Of a stretch of DNA of 5,229 bases, positions 1 through 5,229 are shown one piece after another. Origin of the DNA: Pseudomonadota bacterium (lineage in GTDB: Bacteria > Pseudomonadota > Alphaproteobacteria > Rhizobiales > Xanthobacteraceae); the NCBI GenBank assembly GCA_023391175.1, contig JAEWBL010000270.1, positions 1 through 5,229 on the forward strand, written 5' to 3'. The notes under the pieces were generated by a model. It was given only the letters and a program-made list of their open reading frames with translations. It did not search any database and was not told the origin of the DNA. Numbering within the stretch: the stretch's first letter is position 1; each line of letters opens with the position of its first letter. Both the position numbers and the translations under genes were made by a program.

Positions 1-9
1 TCATATGAA

Positions 10-29
10 CCCCCAGCTTCGGCCGGGGG
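10..29 (+). other. GC-rich hairpin with UUCG tetraloop upstream of cpdR
   Basis: Bases 10-17 pair with 22-29 in a stem with one A-C mismatch (15/24), closed by a C(UUCG)G tetraloop at 18-21, an especially stable RNA fold. No T-run follows, so it is not a textbook intrinsic terminator. It lies 31 bases before the cpdR start, either in that gene's leader or at the end of a gene left of the window. Only 9 bases precede it here, so the two cannot be told apart. Confidence 0.45.
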
Positions 30-48
30 GTGGACAGAACACGACATC

Positions 49-56
49 AGGGGAAG
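49..56 (+). promoter_or_regulatory. Ribosome binding site of cpdR (supports GTG start)
   Basis: The purine run AGGGGAAG sits just before GTG at 61, with 7 bases between the AGGGG core and the start codon. It supports the GTG, whose product begins exactly where response-regulator receiver domains of this family begin. Confidence 0.6.
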
Positions 57-60
57 CGGC

Positions 61-423
61 GTGGCCAAGATCCTGCTCGCTGAAGACGATAACGACATGC
101 GCCGCTTCCTCGTGAAGGCGCTGCAGAATGCGGGCTACGCCGTCGCGTCCTGCGACAATGGCCGCTCCGCCTACGAGCGCATGCGGGAGGAGCCGTTCGA
201 ACTGCTGCTCACCGACATCGTGATGCCCGAGATGGACGGCATCGAGCTGGCGCGCCGGGCGACCGAACTCGACCCGGACCTCAAGGTGATGTTCATCACC
301 GGATTCGCCGCGGTCGCCCTCAATGCCGACGGCGAGGCGCCGAGCGAGGCCAAGGTGCTCTCCAAGCCCTTCCATCTGCGCGACCTCGTGAGCGAGGTGG
401 GCAAGATGCTGGCGGCGGCCTGA
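61..423 (+). CDS. cpdR: CpdR-type single-domain response regulator
   Basis: This 120-residue protein is one receiver domain with no output domain. The expected receiver residues are present: acidic pair D9/D10, phospho-acceptor D52 in the TDIVMPEMDG segment, T80, and K102 in the SKPF motif. Length and sequence match CpdR of alphaproteobacteria. In Caulobacter, unphosphorylated CpdR takes ClpXP to the cell pole and primes degradation of cell-cycle substrates, and the CckA-ChpT relay phosphorylates and inactivates it. That role is carried over from the family and not shown here. The C-terminus ends in three alanines, which resembles a ClpXP-recognised tail. The start is GTG with a good ribosome binding site. 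A tRNA-Val gene follows after 86 bases, apparently with its own promoter. A generic CheY-like regulator is the alternative, but the fit to CpdR is close along the whole length. Confidence 0.94.
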   Translation: MAKILLAEDDNDMRRFLVKALQNAGYAVASCDNGRSAYERMREEPFELLLTDIVMPEMDGIELARRATELDPDLKVMFITGFAAVALNADGEAPSEAKVLSKPFHLRDLVSEVGKMLAAA

Positions 424-464
424 CCCGTCATCCACAGGCCGGAACACTCTCACATACACCCGCC

Positions 465-493
465 TTGCCTCCGGCGTTTCGAGCCGATATAGA
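465..493 (+). promoter_or_regulatory. Probable sigma-70-type promoter of tRNA-Val
   Basis: A -35-like TTGCCT (465-470) and a -10-like TATAGA (488-493) are separated by 17 bases, so transcription would start about 10 bases before the mature tRNA 5' end at 510. Position and spacing suit a stable-RNA promoter. The call rests on sequence resemblance only. A 5-bp inverted repeat (482-486 with 496-500) overlaps the -10 box and may be chance. Confidence 0.5.
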
Positions 494-509
494 GGCGGCT
501 CCTGCGAGG

Positions 510-584
<75 letters not shown>

Positions 585-762
585 TCCCTCACCTCATCAT
601 CCGGCGATTGATCCGTCCGGCGGCACCTGCCGTCCGGGCCGTCATCGATTCCGCCGCAGCGGCCATCCAGCGTGGCACCCGCTGCGTATGACGGCGGCGC
701 CTGCGGGCGCATTGACGCGCCCCGGCCGAGGCGCCATCTCACCGGCAGCAGCCGAGGACCCG
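585..762 (+). other. Intergenic region and hemH leader
   Basis: This 178-base stretch holds no convincing gene. A 6-bp stem with a 4-base loop (619-624 with 629-634, one G-U pair) lies about 35 bases after the tRNA and lacks a T-run, so it is a weak terminator or processing candidate. Two mutually exclusive hairpins occur further on: 697-701 with 706-710, and 705-710 with 717-722. TTGACG (712-717), 17 bases, then CATCTC (735-740) is a weak promoter candidate that would give hemH a short leader. No iron-response box of the Irr or RirA kind was recognised. Confidence 0.4.
754..758 (+). promoter_or_regulatory. Ribosome binding site deciding the hemH start
   Basis: GAGGA lies 4 bases before the ATG at 763. 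The spacing is slightly short but usable. The in-frame upstream ATG at 688 has no purine-rich sequence before it, so 763 is preferred. Confidence 0.5.
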
Positions 763-1821
763 ATGATCGACGCTCCCGCCTTTTCTCCCGATGCCACCCA
801 TCTCCCCAAGGACCATCCGAAGGTCGCCTTCGGACGCATCGGCGTGCTCATCGTCAATCTCGGCACACCCGAGGCGACGGACTACTGGTCCATGCGCGCC
901 TATTTGAAGGAATTCCTCTGGGACCGCCGGGTGATCGAGGTGAACCGGGCGCTATGGTGGTTCGTGCTCAACGCCATCATCCTCACCAAGCGCCCCGGCC
1001 CCAAGGGCCGCGACTATGCGAGCATCTGGAACAACGCGCGCAACGAAGGCCCGCTGAAGACCATTACCCGCGACCAGGCCGAAAAGCTTGCCGCCCATTT
1101 CGCCGGCATCGATGACCGCGTCGTGGTGGATTTCGCCATGCGCTACGGCAAGCCACCCATCGCCGAGCGCCTCGCCGCGCTGCAGGCGCAGGGCTGCGAG
1201 CGCATCCTGCTCGTGCCGCTCTATCCGCAATATGCCGCCGCCACCTCGGCCACGGTGTGCGACAAGGCCTTCGACGCGCTGAAGGAGATGCGATGGCAGC
1301 CGACGCTACGCGTCGCCCCGCCCTGGCACGACGATCCGGTCTATATCGATGCGGTGGCCCGCGACCTCGAGCGGCATCTGGTGGCGCTGGACTTCGAGCC
1401 CGATGTGATCCTCGCCTCCTTCCACGGCGTGCCGAAGTCCTACCTCATGAAGGGCGACCCCTATCACTGCCAGTGCGCCAAGACCGCCCGCCTGCTGCGC
1501 GCGCGCCTCGGCATGGATGAGACGCGCTTCCGCCTCACCTTCCAGTCCCGCTTCGGCCGCGAGGAATGGCTCAAGCCCTATACGGACGAGACGGTGAAGG
1601 CGCTGGCCGAGAGCGGCGTGAAGCGGCTCGCCGTGTTCAACCCCGGCTTCGTCGCCGACTGTCTGGAGACGCTGGAGGAGATCGGCGTCGAGAACCGCGA
1701 GATCTTCGAGCACGCGGGCGGCGAGAAGTTCGCCGCCATCCCCTGCCTCAATGCGGGCGACGAGGGCATGCGGGTGCTGAGGACCGTGGTGGAGCGCGAA
1801 TTGCGAGGCTGGGTGGGCTAG
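763..1821 (+). CDS. hemH: Ferrochelatase (protoheme ferro-lyase)
   Basis: HemH inserts Fe2+ into protoporphyrin IX, the last step of protoheme synthesis, at the cytoplasmic membrane. The 352-residue product covers the whole family fold: VNLGTPEATD near residues 31-40, LVPLYPQYAA at 150-159, the catalytic histidine H221 in SFHGVPKSYL, the GDPYHCQCAKT segment at 231-241, and the metal-site glutamate E302 in the ADCLETLEEI stretch. Six cysteines are present (145, 166, 236, 238, 300, 328), but not the C-terminal C-x2-C-x4-C that binds the [2Fe-2S] cluster in the human enzyme. An upstream in-frame ATG at 688 would add 25 low-complexity Ala/Pro/Gly residues. I chose 763 because of its ribosome binding site and because the protein then begins just ahead of the usual HPKVAFGRIGVL-type start. 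The gene converges on the Ada-like gene with 7 bases between the stop codons and no clear terminator. Confidence 0.96.
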   Translation: MIDAPAFSPDATHLPKDHPKVAFGRIGVLIVNLGTPEATDYWSMRAYLKEFLWDRRVIEVNRALWWFVLNAIILTKRPGPKGRDYASIWNNARNEGPLKTITRDQAEKLAAHFAGIDDRVVVDFAMRYGKPPIAERLAALQAQGCERILLVPLYPQYAAATSATVCDKAFDALKEMRWQPTLRVAPPWHDDPVYIDAVARDLERHLVALDFEPDVILASFHGVPKSYLMKGDPYHCQCAKTARLLRARLGMDETRFRLTFQSRFGREEWLKPYTDETVKALAESGVKRLAVFNPGFVADCLETLEEIGVENREIFEHAGGEKFAAIPCLNAGDEGMRVLRTVVERELRGWVG

Positions 1822-1828
1822 TACCCCC

Positions 1829-2758
1829 TCACTCCCCCTTGGGCTCCACCTTCGCAGCTTCCCAGCCCAGTATGGCGCGCTTGCGCGTCAGGCCCCAGTG
1901 ATAGCCCGTGAGGTCGCCGCTCTTGCCGATGACACGGTGGCAGGGCACCACGAAGGAGATGGGGTTCCTGCCGATGGCCGCGCCCACCGCCCGGGCCGCC
2001 TTGGGCCGTCCCACGTGCTCGGCGATGCTGGAATAGGTGGTGGCCCGGCCCATGGGGATGCGCAGCAGCGTCTCCCACACCCTTATCTCGAAATCCGTGC
2101 CGATGAAGACGATGCGCAGCGGCTGGTCGCCCCGGCAGGATGCGGGATCGAAGATCTGCGCCACCAGCGGGGCGGTCGCTGTCGGGTCTTCCACATAGGT
2201 GGCGTTGGGCCAGCGCGAGCGCATGTCGGCGAGCGCGGCCGCCTCCTCCCCAAGATCGGCAAAGGCGAGGCCGCAGAGGCCGCGCGGCGTGGACATGGCG
2301 AGCGCCTGCCCGAAGGGCGAGGGATGGAAGCCGAAGCGGATGACGAGGCCGGCACCGCCGGTCTTCCACTCCCCCGGCGACATCGCTTCATGCACCACGA
2401 AGAGGTCATGCAGCCGCCCCGGACCGGACAGGCCCAGTTCCAGCGCGGCATCGAGCACGTTGGGACATTCGGCGACGATGCGCCGGGCACGGTCCAGCGT
2501 CACCGCCTGGAGGAACGCCTTTGGCGTAAGGCCGCACCAGCGGCGGAACAGGTCGGTGAGCGCACGGGCGGAGACGCCGGTGGCGGCGGCGATCTCCTCC
2601 ACTTCCGGCTGCCGGCGCACGTTGCAGGAGATGTATTCCACCGCACGCCGCACCACGTCGTAGTCGCGGGCGGCGATGTCGAGCGGGGCGGCAGGCGTCG
2701 CCGTCAGCGCCGGCGCCGCCGCGGGCAGGATGAGATCGGGGGCATCGAGCGCCAGCAC
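1829..2758 (-). CDS. ada: Ada-like fusion: AraC-type HTH plus O6-methylguanine-DNA methyltransferase
   Basis: The 309-residue protein joins two Ada domains. Residues about 33-131 form an AraC-type DNA-binding region with an EEIAAATGVSARALTDLF helix-turn-helix. Residues about 138-305 form the methyltransferase, including the RVWETLLRIPMGRATTYSSI segment and the active-site motif PCHRVIG at 272-278, with C273 as the methyl acceptor. That domain moves alkyl groups from O6-alkylguanine (and O4-alkylthymine) to itself in a suicide reaction. The N-terminal Ada domain, which in E. coli accepts methyl from phosphotriesters and switches the protein into an activator, is absent. The N-terminus is instead an Ala/Pro-rich stretch of about 30 residues. 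How far it acts as a regulator is therefore unclear. The start is GTG, backed by AAGGAG 7 bases upstream. It lies 88 bases downstream of the dehydrogenase on the same strand, so co-transcription is possible. The symbol marks family membership, not proven orthology to E. coli ada. Confidence 0.9.
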   Translation of the reverse strand: MLALDAPDLILPAAAPALTATPAAPLDIAARDYDVVRRAVEYISCNVRRQPEVEEIAAATGVSARALTDLFRRWCGLTPKAFLQAVTLDRARRIVAECPNVLDAALELGLSGPGRLHDLFVVHEAMSPGEWKTGGAGLVIRFGFHPSPFGQALAMSTPRGLCGLAFADLGEEAAALADMRSRWPNATYVEDPTATAPLVAQIFDPASCRGDQPLRIVFIGTDFEIRVWETLLRIPMGRATTYSSIAEHVGRPKAARAVGAAIGRNPISFVVPCHRVIGKSGDLTGYHWGLTRKRAILGWEAAKVEPKGE

Positions 2759-2765
2759 GGCACGT

Positions 2766-2771
2766 CTCCTT
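2766..2771 (-). promoter_or_regulatory. Strong ribosome binding site fixing the GTG start of the Ada-like gene
   Basis: Read on the minus strand, AAGGAG is followed by 7 bases and then GTG at 2758. This near-ideal arrangement identifies the GTG as the start. The rest of the 88-base gap up to 2846 shows no clear promoter and no Ada-box-like sequence I could recognise. Confidence 0.8.
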
Positions 2772-2846
2772 CTGATCGAGCGTTGCCCATCTCAGCAGGC
2801 GCCGCAAGGCCCGGCCACCCGATTTCCCCCGCCCCGGTCACGTCCT

Positions 2847-3620
2847 TCAGGCAGGATCGCGCCGCACGGTCAAGCCGTTGAAGGTCTGCTGGCCGGCCAT
2901 GCACTGGATGCGGTTGATGTTGACGTGGCGGGGCACGGTGCAGGCGAAATACACCTGCTCGGCGATGTCCTCGCCGGTCATGGGGGTATAGCCGGCATAG
3001 ACCTGATCCGCCTTGCCCTTGTCGCCGGAGAAGCGGACCACGGAGAATTCGGTCTCGACCAGGCCCGGCTCGATGTTGGTGACGCGCACGCCGGTTCCGG
3101 CCACATCCGCCCACAAGTTCAGGGAGAACTGCTTCACGAAGGCCTTGGTGGCGCCGTAGACGTTGCCGCCGAAATAGGGGTAGTCGCCGGCGACGGAGCC
3201 GGTGAACACCACATGCCCCTCCTTGCGCGCCACCATGGCCGGCAGGCTCGCGCGCACGGTGGTGAGAAGGCCCGTGATGTTGGTCTCCACCATGATCTTC
3301 CACTCATCCAGATCCGCGTTCTGCGCGGGCTCGAGCCCGAGCGCGAGGCCGGCATTGGCGAAGACGATGTTGTAGTCGGCGAACGGCGCCGGCAGGCTGG
3401 CGAAGGCCTCGAAGGTCGCCTTCTCGTCCCGCACATCGAGTTCCAGCGGGAGGATCAGGTCGCCGAATTCGGCCTTGAGGCCTTCCAGGCGGTCGGCCCG
3501 GCGGCCCACCGCCACCACCTTCGATCCGGCGCTCGCGAAGCGGCGGACGGTGGCGGCGCCGATGCCCGAGGTGGCGCCGGTCACGATGAGGGTCAGCGTG
3601 CGGGGATCGAGCATGGCCAT
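2847..3620 (-). CDS. YdfG-like short-chain dehydrogenase/reductase (NADP-dependent 3-hydroxy acid dehydrogenase type)
   Basis: This 257-residue protein is a classical short-chain dehydrogenase. It has the nucleotide-binding motif TGATSGIG at 14-21, the GRR triplet at 39-41 that favours NADP(H), LDVR at 61-64, NAG at 89-91, and the catalytic set N114, S142, Y155 and K159 (YGATK). Segments such as GLALGLEPA, GGNVYGATKAFVKQFSLNL, IEPGLVETEFS and HVNIN closely resemble E. coli YdfG, which oxidises L-allo-threonine and 3-hydroxy acids and reduces malonic semialdehyde. The substrate here is inferred from that likeness. The ATG at 3620 is chosen over the one at 3614 because GGAG lies 6 bases before it. 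The Ada-like gene follows on the same strand. Upstream is the divergent region with a TTAACCAT sequence and an inverted repeat. The cysteine in the final third and the C-terminal tail are not diagnostic. Confidence 0.92.
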   Translation of the reverse strand: MAMLDPRTLTLIVTGATSGIGAATVRRFASAGSKVVAVGRRADRLEGLKAEFGDLILPLELDVRDEKATFEAFASLPAPFADYNIVFANAGLALGLEPAQNADLDEWKIMVETNITGLLTTVRASLPAMVARKEGHVVFTGSVAGDYPYFGGNVYGATKAFVKQFSLNLWADVAGTGVRVTNIEPGLVETEFSVVRFSGDKGKADQVYAGYTPMTGEDIAEQVYFACTVPRHVNINRIQCMAGQQTFNGLTVRRDPA

Positions 3621-3626
3621 GCAAAG

Positions 3627-3630
3627 CTCC
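3627..3630 (-). promoter_or_regulatory. Ribosome binding site of the dehydrogenase
   Basis: GGAG on the minus strand is 6 bases from ATG 3620 but 12 from the second ATG at 3614, so it favours the first. Confidence 0.55.
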
Positions 3631-3689
3631 GAGCAAGGAAAGGACAGGAGAAAGATGCGGAATATCGTGCCGCCAAGGTGCGCACGTGA

Positions 3690-3707
3690 TTAAACCGCCT
3701 TAACCAT
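3690..3707 (+). promoter_or_regulatory. Possible CtrA-type site (TTAA-N6-TTAACCAT)
   Basis: TTAA at 3690-3693 is followed after 6 bases by TTAACCAT at 3700-3707. The full CtrA box of alphaproteobacteria is TTAA-N7-TTAA, so the spacing is one base short. The TTAACC half-site alone also occurs at CtrA targets in this class. It lies 70 bases upstream of the dehydrogenase start and 217 upstream of the lipoprotein start. Binding is a guess from sequence. Confidence 0.3.
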
Positions 3708-3725
3708 CGCGTCTATCCGTCGCCC

Positions 3726-3745
3726 TGTATCGGTATTTAGATACA
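3726..3745. promoter_or_regulatory. Inverted repeat, candidate operator
   Basis: TGTATC (3726-3731) and GATACA (3740-3745) form a perfect 6-base inverted repeat around an 8-base AT-rich spacer. A second, nested pair shares the right arm: GTAT (3733-3736) with ATAC (3741-3744). The 20-base overall size suits a dimeric repressor such as a TetR-family protein. No regulator gene is adjacent in the window, so the protein that would bind it is unknown. Confidence 0.4.
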
Positions 3746-3911
3746 TCATCAGCCTTGCTGCTGCCACGATCTCCCGAAAGGGTGCGTTTACCCGCAGCCG
3801 GCTAGGGTTTGCGCCCGTCAGTTGCGGTCCGAACGTCGATGGCGTCCCGTGCGAGCCACTCAGGGGCGGGTGGCGGTTTTGGTGCGGAGGCGCTAGGTTG
3901 CGGACACGTCC

Positions 3912-3915
3912 GGAG
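3912..3915 (+). promoter_or_regulatory. Ribosome binding site of the lipoprotein gene
   Basis: GGAG lies 8 bases before the ATG at 3924. An ATG at 3920, in another frame, is only 4 bases away and does not give a lipoprotein signal, so 3924 is the start. Confidence 0.6.
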
Positions 3916-3923
3916 AACAATGG

Positions 3924-4484
3924 ATGAAGGTGGTTCTGGTTACGGCGGCGCTGGCGCTGACCCTCGGCGGGTGCAGCACGGAGCTTGACGGCTTCGGGGC
4001 GAAGCCGTCCGCCACGGCGGCCAATCGTGTGCTCACGGCGCCGACGGGTGCGGTCGAATCCTCGCCCGTGCCCGGCAATGTGTCCACGGCCGCGGCCGAC
4101 ACCGCCACCGGCGCCATCACGCCGCGCACCACCGCCTCCAACGTGCCCCTCACCCCGCCCCCGGCCAACCCCGGCGCCACCGCCTTCGCCCCGAGCGCGG
4201 CCAAGGAACAGGTTTCCCGCGCCTGGAGCTTCTCCTGGGATGGCGGCAAGGCCTCCTGCCCGGTCCGCCTCGGCACCGACCGCGGCCTCAGCGGCCTCTC
4301 CGCCCAGGCCGATGTCTCCTGCCCCAGCGAGATCTTCATGACCAAAGGCTGGGACATGATGGGCTCGGACATCGTGCTGCAGAACCATCAGGGCAAGGTG
4401 ACGGCCCGGCTCCAGCCGGATGGACCCAACCATTATGTCGGCACCATCGCCGAGACCGGCCAGCAGGTCGCGCTCGCCCGCTGA
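3924..4484 (+). CDS. Omp19-like lipoprotein with AprI/Inh-type protease-inhibitor domain
   Basis: The 186-residue product begins with a lipoprotein signal: basic K2, a hydrophobic stretch at 3-14, and the lipobox LGGC with C17 as the expected lipidated residue. The next residue is S18, which does not favour retention in the inner membrane, so outer-membrane attachment is likely. Residues about 22-95 are a Pro/Ala/Thr-rich linker. Residues about 96-186 match the AprI/Inh metalloprotease-inhibitor beta-barrel and Brucella Omp19 in their spacing: a Trp near the domain start (W101), C112, C133-P134, W143, a GSDIVL strand, a G-K-V-x-A-x-L strand, and a terminal G-Q-x-V-x-L-x-R. C112 and C133 probably form the family disulfide. 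Omp19 inhibits proteases, which suggests but does not prove the same here. The gene converges on bluB, and its stop codon lies in the first of three GC-rich repeats. Confidence 0.85.
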   Translation: MKVVLVTAALALTLGGCSTELDGFGAKPSATAANRVLTAPTGAVESSPVPGNVSTAAADTATGAITPRTTASNVPLTPPPANPGATAFAPSAAKEQVSRAWSFSWDGGKASCPVRLGTDRGLSGLSAQADVSCPSEIFMTKGWDMMGSDIVLQNHQGKVTARLQPDGPNHYVGTIAETGQQVALAR

Positions 4485-4491
4485 GGCGGGC
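4476..4491. repeat. GC-rich repeat copy 1 (hairpin over the lipoprotein stop)
   Basis: The 14-base unit CCGCTGAGGCGGGC occupies 4478-4491. With two more bases it makes a perfect 6-bp hairpin (GCCCGC / GCGGGC) around the loop TGAG. The loop contains the TGA stop of the lipoprotein gene. Confidence 0.75.
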
Positions 4492-4504
4492 AGCGTGAGG
4501 TCCC

Positions 4505-4519
4505 CCCGCTGAGGCGGGC
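4505..4519. repeat. GC-rich repeat copy 2
   Basis: The same 14-base unit recurs exactly at 4506-4519, 28 bases after copy 1. It forms a 5-bp hairpin (4505-4509 with 4514-4518) with the same TGAG loop. The bases between copies 1 and 2 are not repeated between copies 2 and 3. Confidence 0.75.
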
Positions 4520-4524
4520 AAGCA

Positions 4525-5229
<705 letters not shown>

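Larger units (their letters stand above)
3621..3923. other. Divergent intergenic region, no gene
   Basis: These 303 bases separate the start codons of the dehydrogenase (leftward) and the lipoprotein gene (rightward), so both promoters should lie here. The part from about 3655 to 3790 is noticeably more AT-rich than the surrounding coding DNA, as expected of a control region. It contains the TTAACCAT sequence and the TGTATC/GATACA inverted repeat listed separately. A GATATT sequence (3661-3666, minus strand) could be a -10 box for the dehydrogenase, but no good -35 accompanies it. I saw no convincing promoter pair for the lipoprotein gene. Long reading frames that cross the region are shadows of neighbouring genes. 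Confidence 0.6.

Noticed and set aside
688..762. Extended N-terminus of HemH from the ATG at 688
   Set aside because: There is no ribosome binding site before 688, the added 25 residues are low-complexity, and the ATG at 763 fits the usual ferrochelatase N-terminus.
1811..1840. A terminator between the convergent hemH and Ada-like genes
   Set aside because: Only short G-run/C-run pairings such as 1811-1814 with 1823-1826 can be drawn, with no stable stem and no T-run.
1898..2881. A 327-codon open frame on the plus strand opposite the Ada-like gene
   Set aside because: It is antisense to a protein with intact AraC and methyltransferase motifs, and its own product is His/Arg/Gly-rich with no recognisable domain or ribosome binding site.
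2676..3689. A 337-codon open frame on the plus strand opposite the dehydrogenase
   Set aside because: It mirrors the short-chain dehydrogenase gene, whose complete catalytic set shows that the minus strand is the coding one.

Overview
The window is very GC-rich, dense with genes, and looks like an ordinary chromosomal region of an alphaproteobacterium. The order Hyphomicrobiales (Rhizobiales) fits best. The grounds are a CpdR-type single-domain response regulator next to a tRNA-Val gene, a BluB close to the Sinorhizobium type, a lipoprotein resembling Brucella Omp19, and an alphaproteobacterial-style ferrochelatase. A Xanthobacteraceae-like genus is possible, but that is inference from the general look of the proteins.

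Layout, left to right. A GC-rich hairpin closed by a UUCG tetraloop (10-29) precedes cpdR (61-423, +), which starts at GTG. A promoter-like sequence follows, then a complete tRNA-Val with anticodon GAC (510-584, +). A 178-base gap contains short hairpins and leads to hemH, ferrochelatase (763-1821, +). hemH converges with only 7 bases between it and an Ada-like gene (1829-2758, -) that joins an AraC-type DNA-binding domain to an O6-alkylguanine-DNA methyltransferase. Upstream of that on the same strand is a YdfG-like short-chain dehydrogenase (2847-3620, -). A divergent 303-base intergenic region carries a TTAACCAT sequence and a 6-base inverted repeat. It separates the dehydrogenase from an Omp19/Inh-type lipoprotein gene (3924-4484, +). 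That gene converges on bluB (4552-5226 or beyond, -) across three near-identical 14-base GC-rich repeats, the last set inside a 12-bp hairpin that probably ends transcription from both sides.

The genes do not form one pathway. CpdR governs ClpXP proteolysis in the cell cycle. HemH makes protoheme, and BluB makes the lower ligand of cobalamin, so both serve tetrapyrrole cofactors, but they are far apart and probably not co-regulated. The Ada-like protein repairs alkylated DNA. The dehydrogenase probably reduces small 3-oxo acids or semialdehydes. The lipoprotein is an envelope protein with a predicted protease-inhibitor fold. No mobile element, CRISPR array, phage gene or defence island is visible, and I found no convincing new system. 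The items most worth a second look are the triple repeat at 4476-4559, the inverted repeat and possible CtrA half-site at 3690-3745, and the Ada-like protein that lacks the usual N-terminal methyl sensor.
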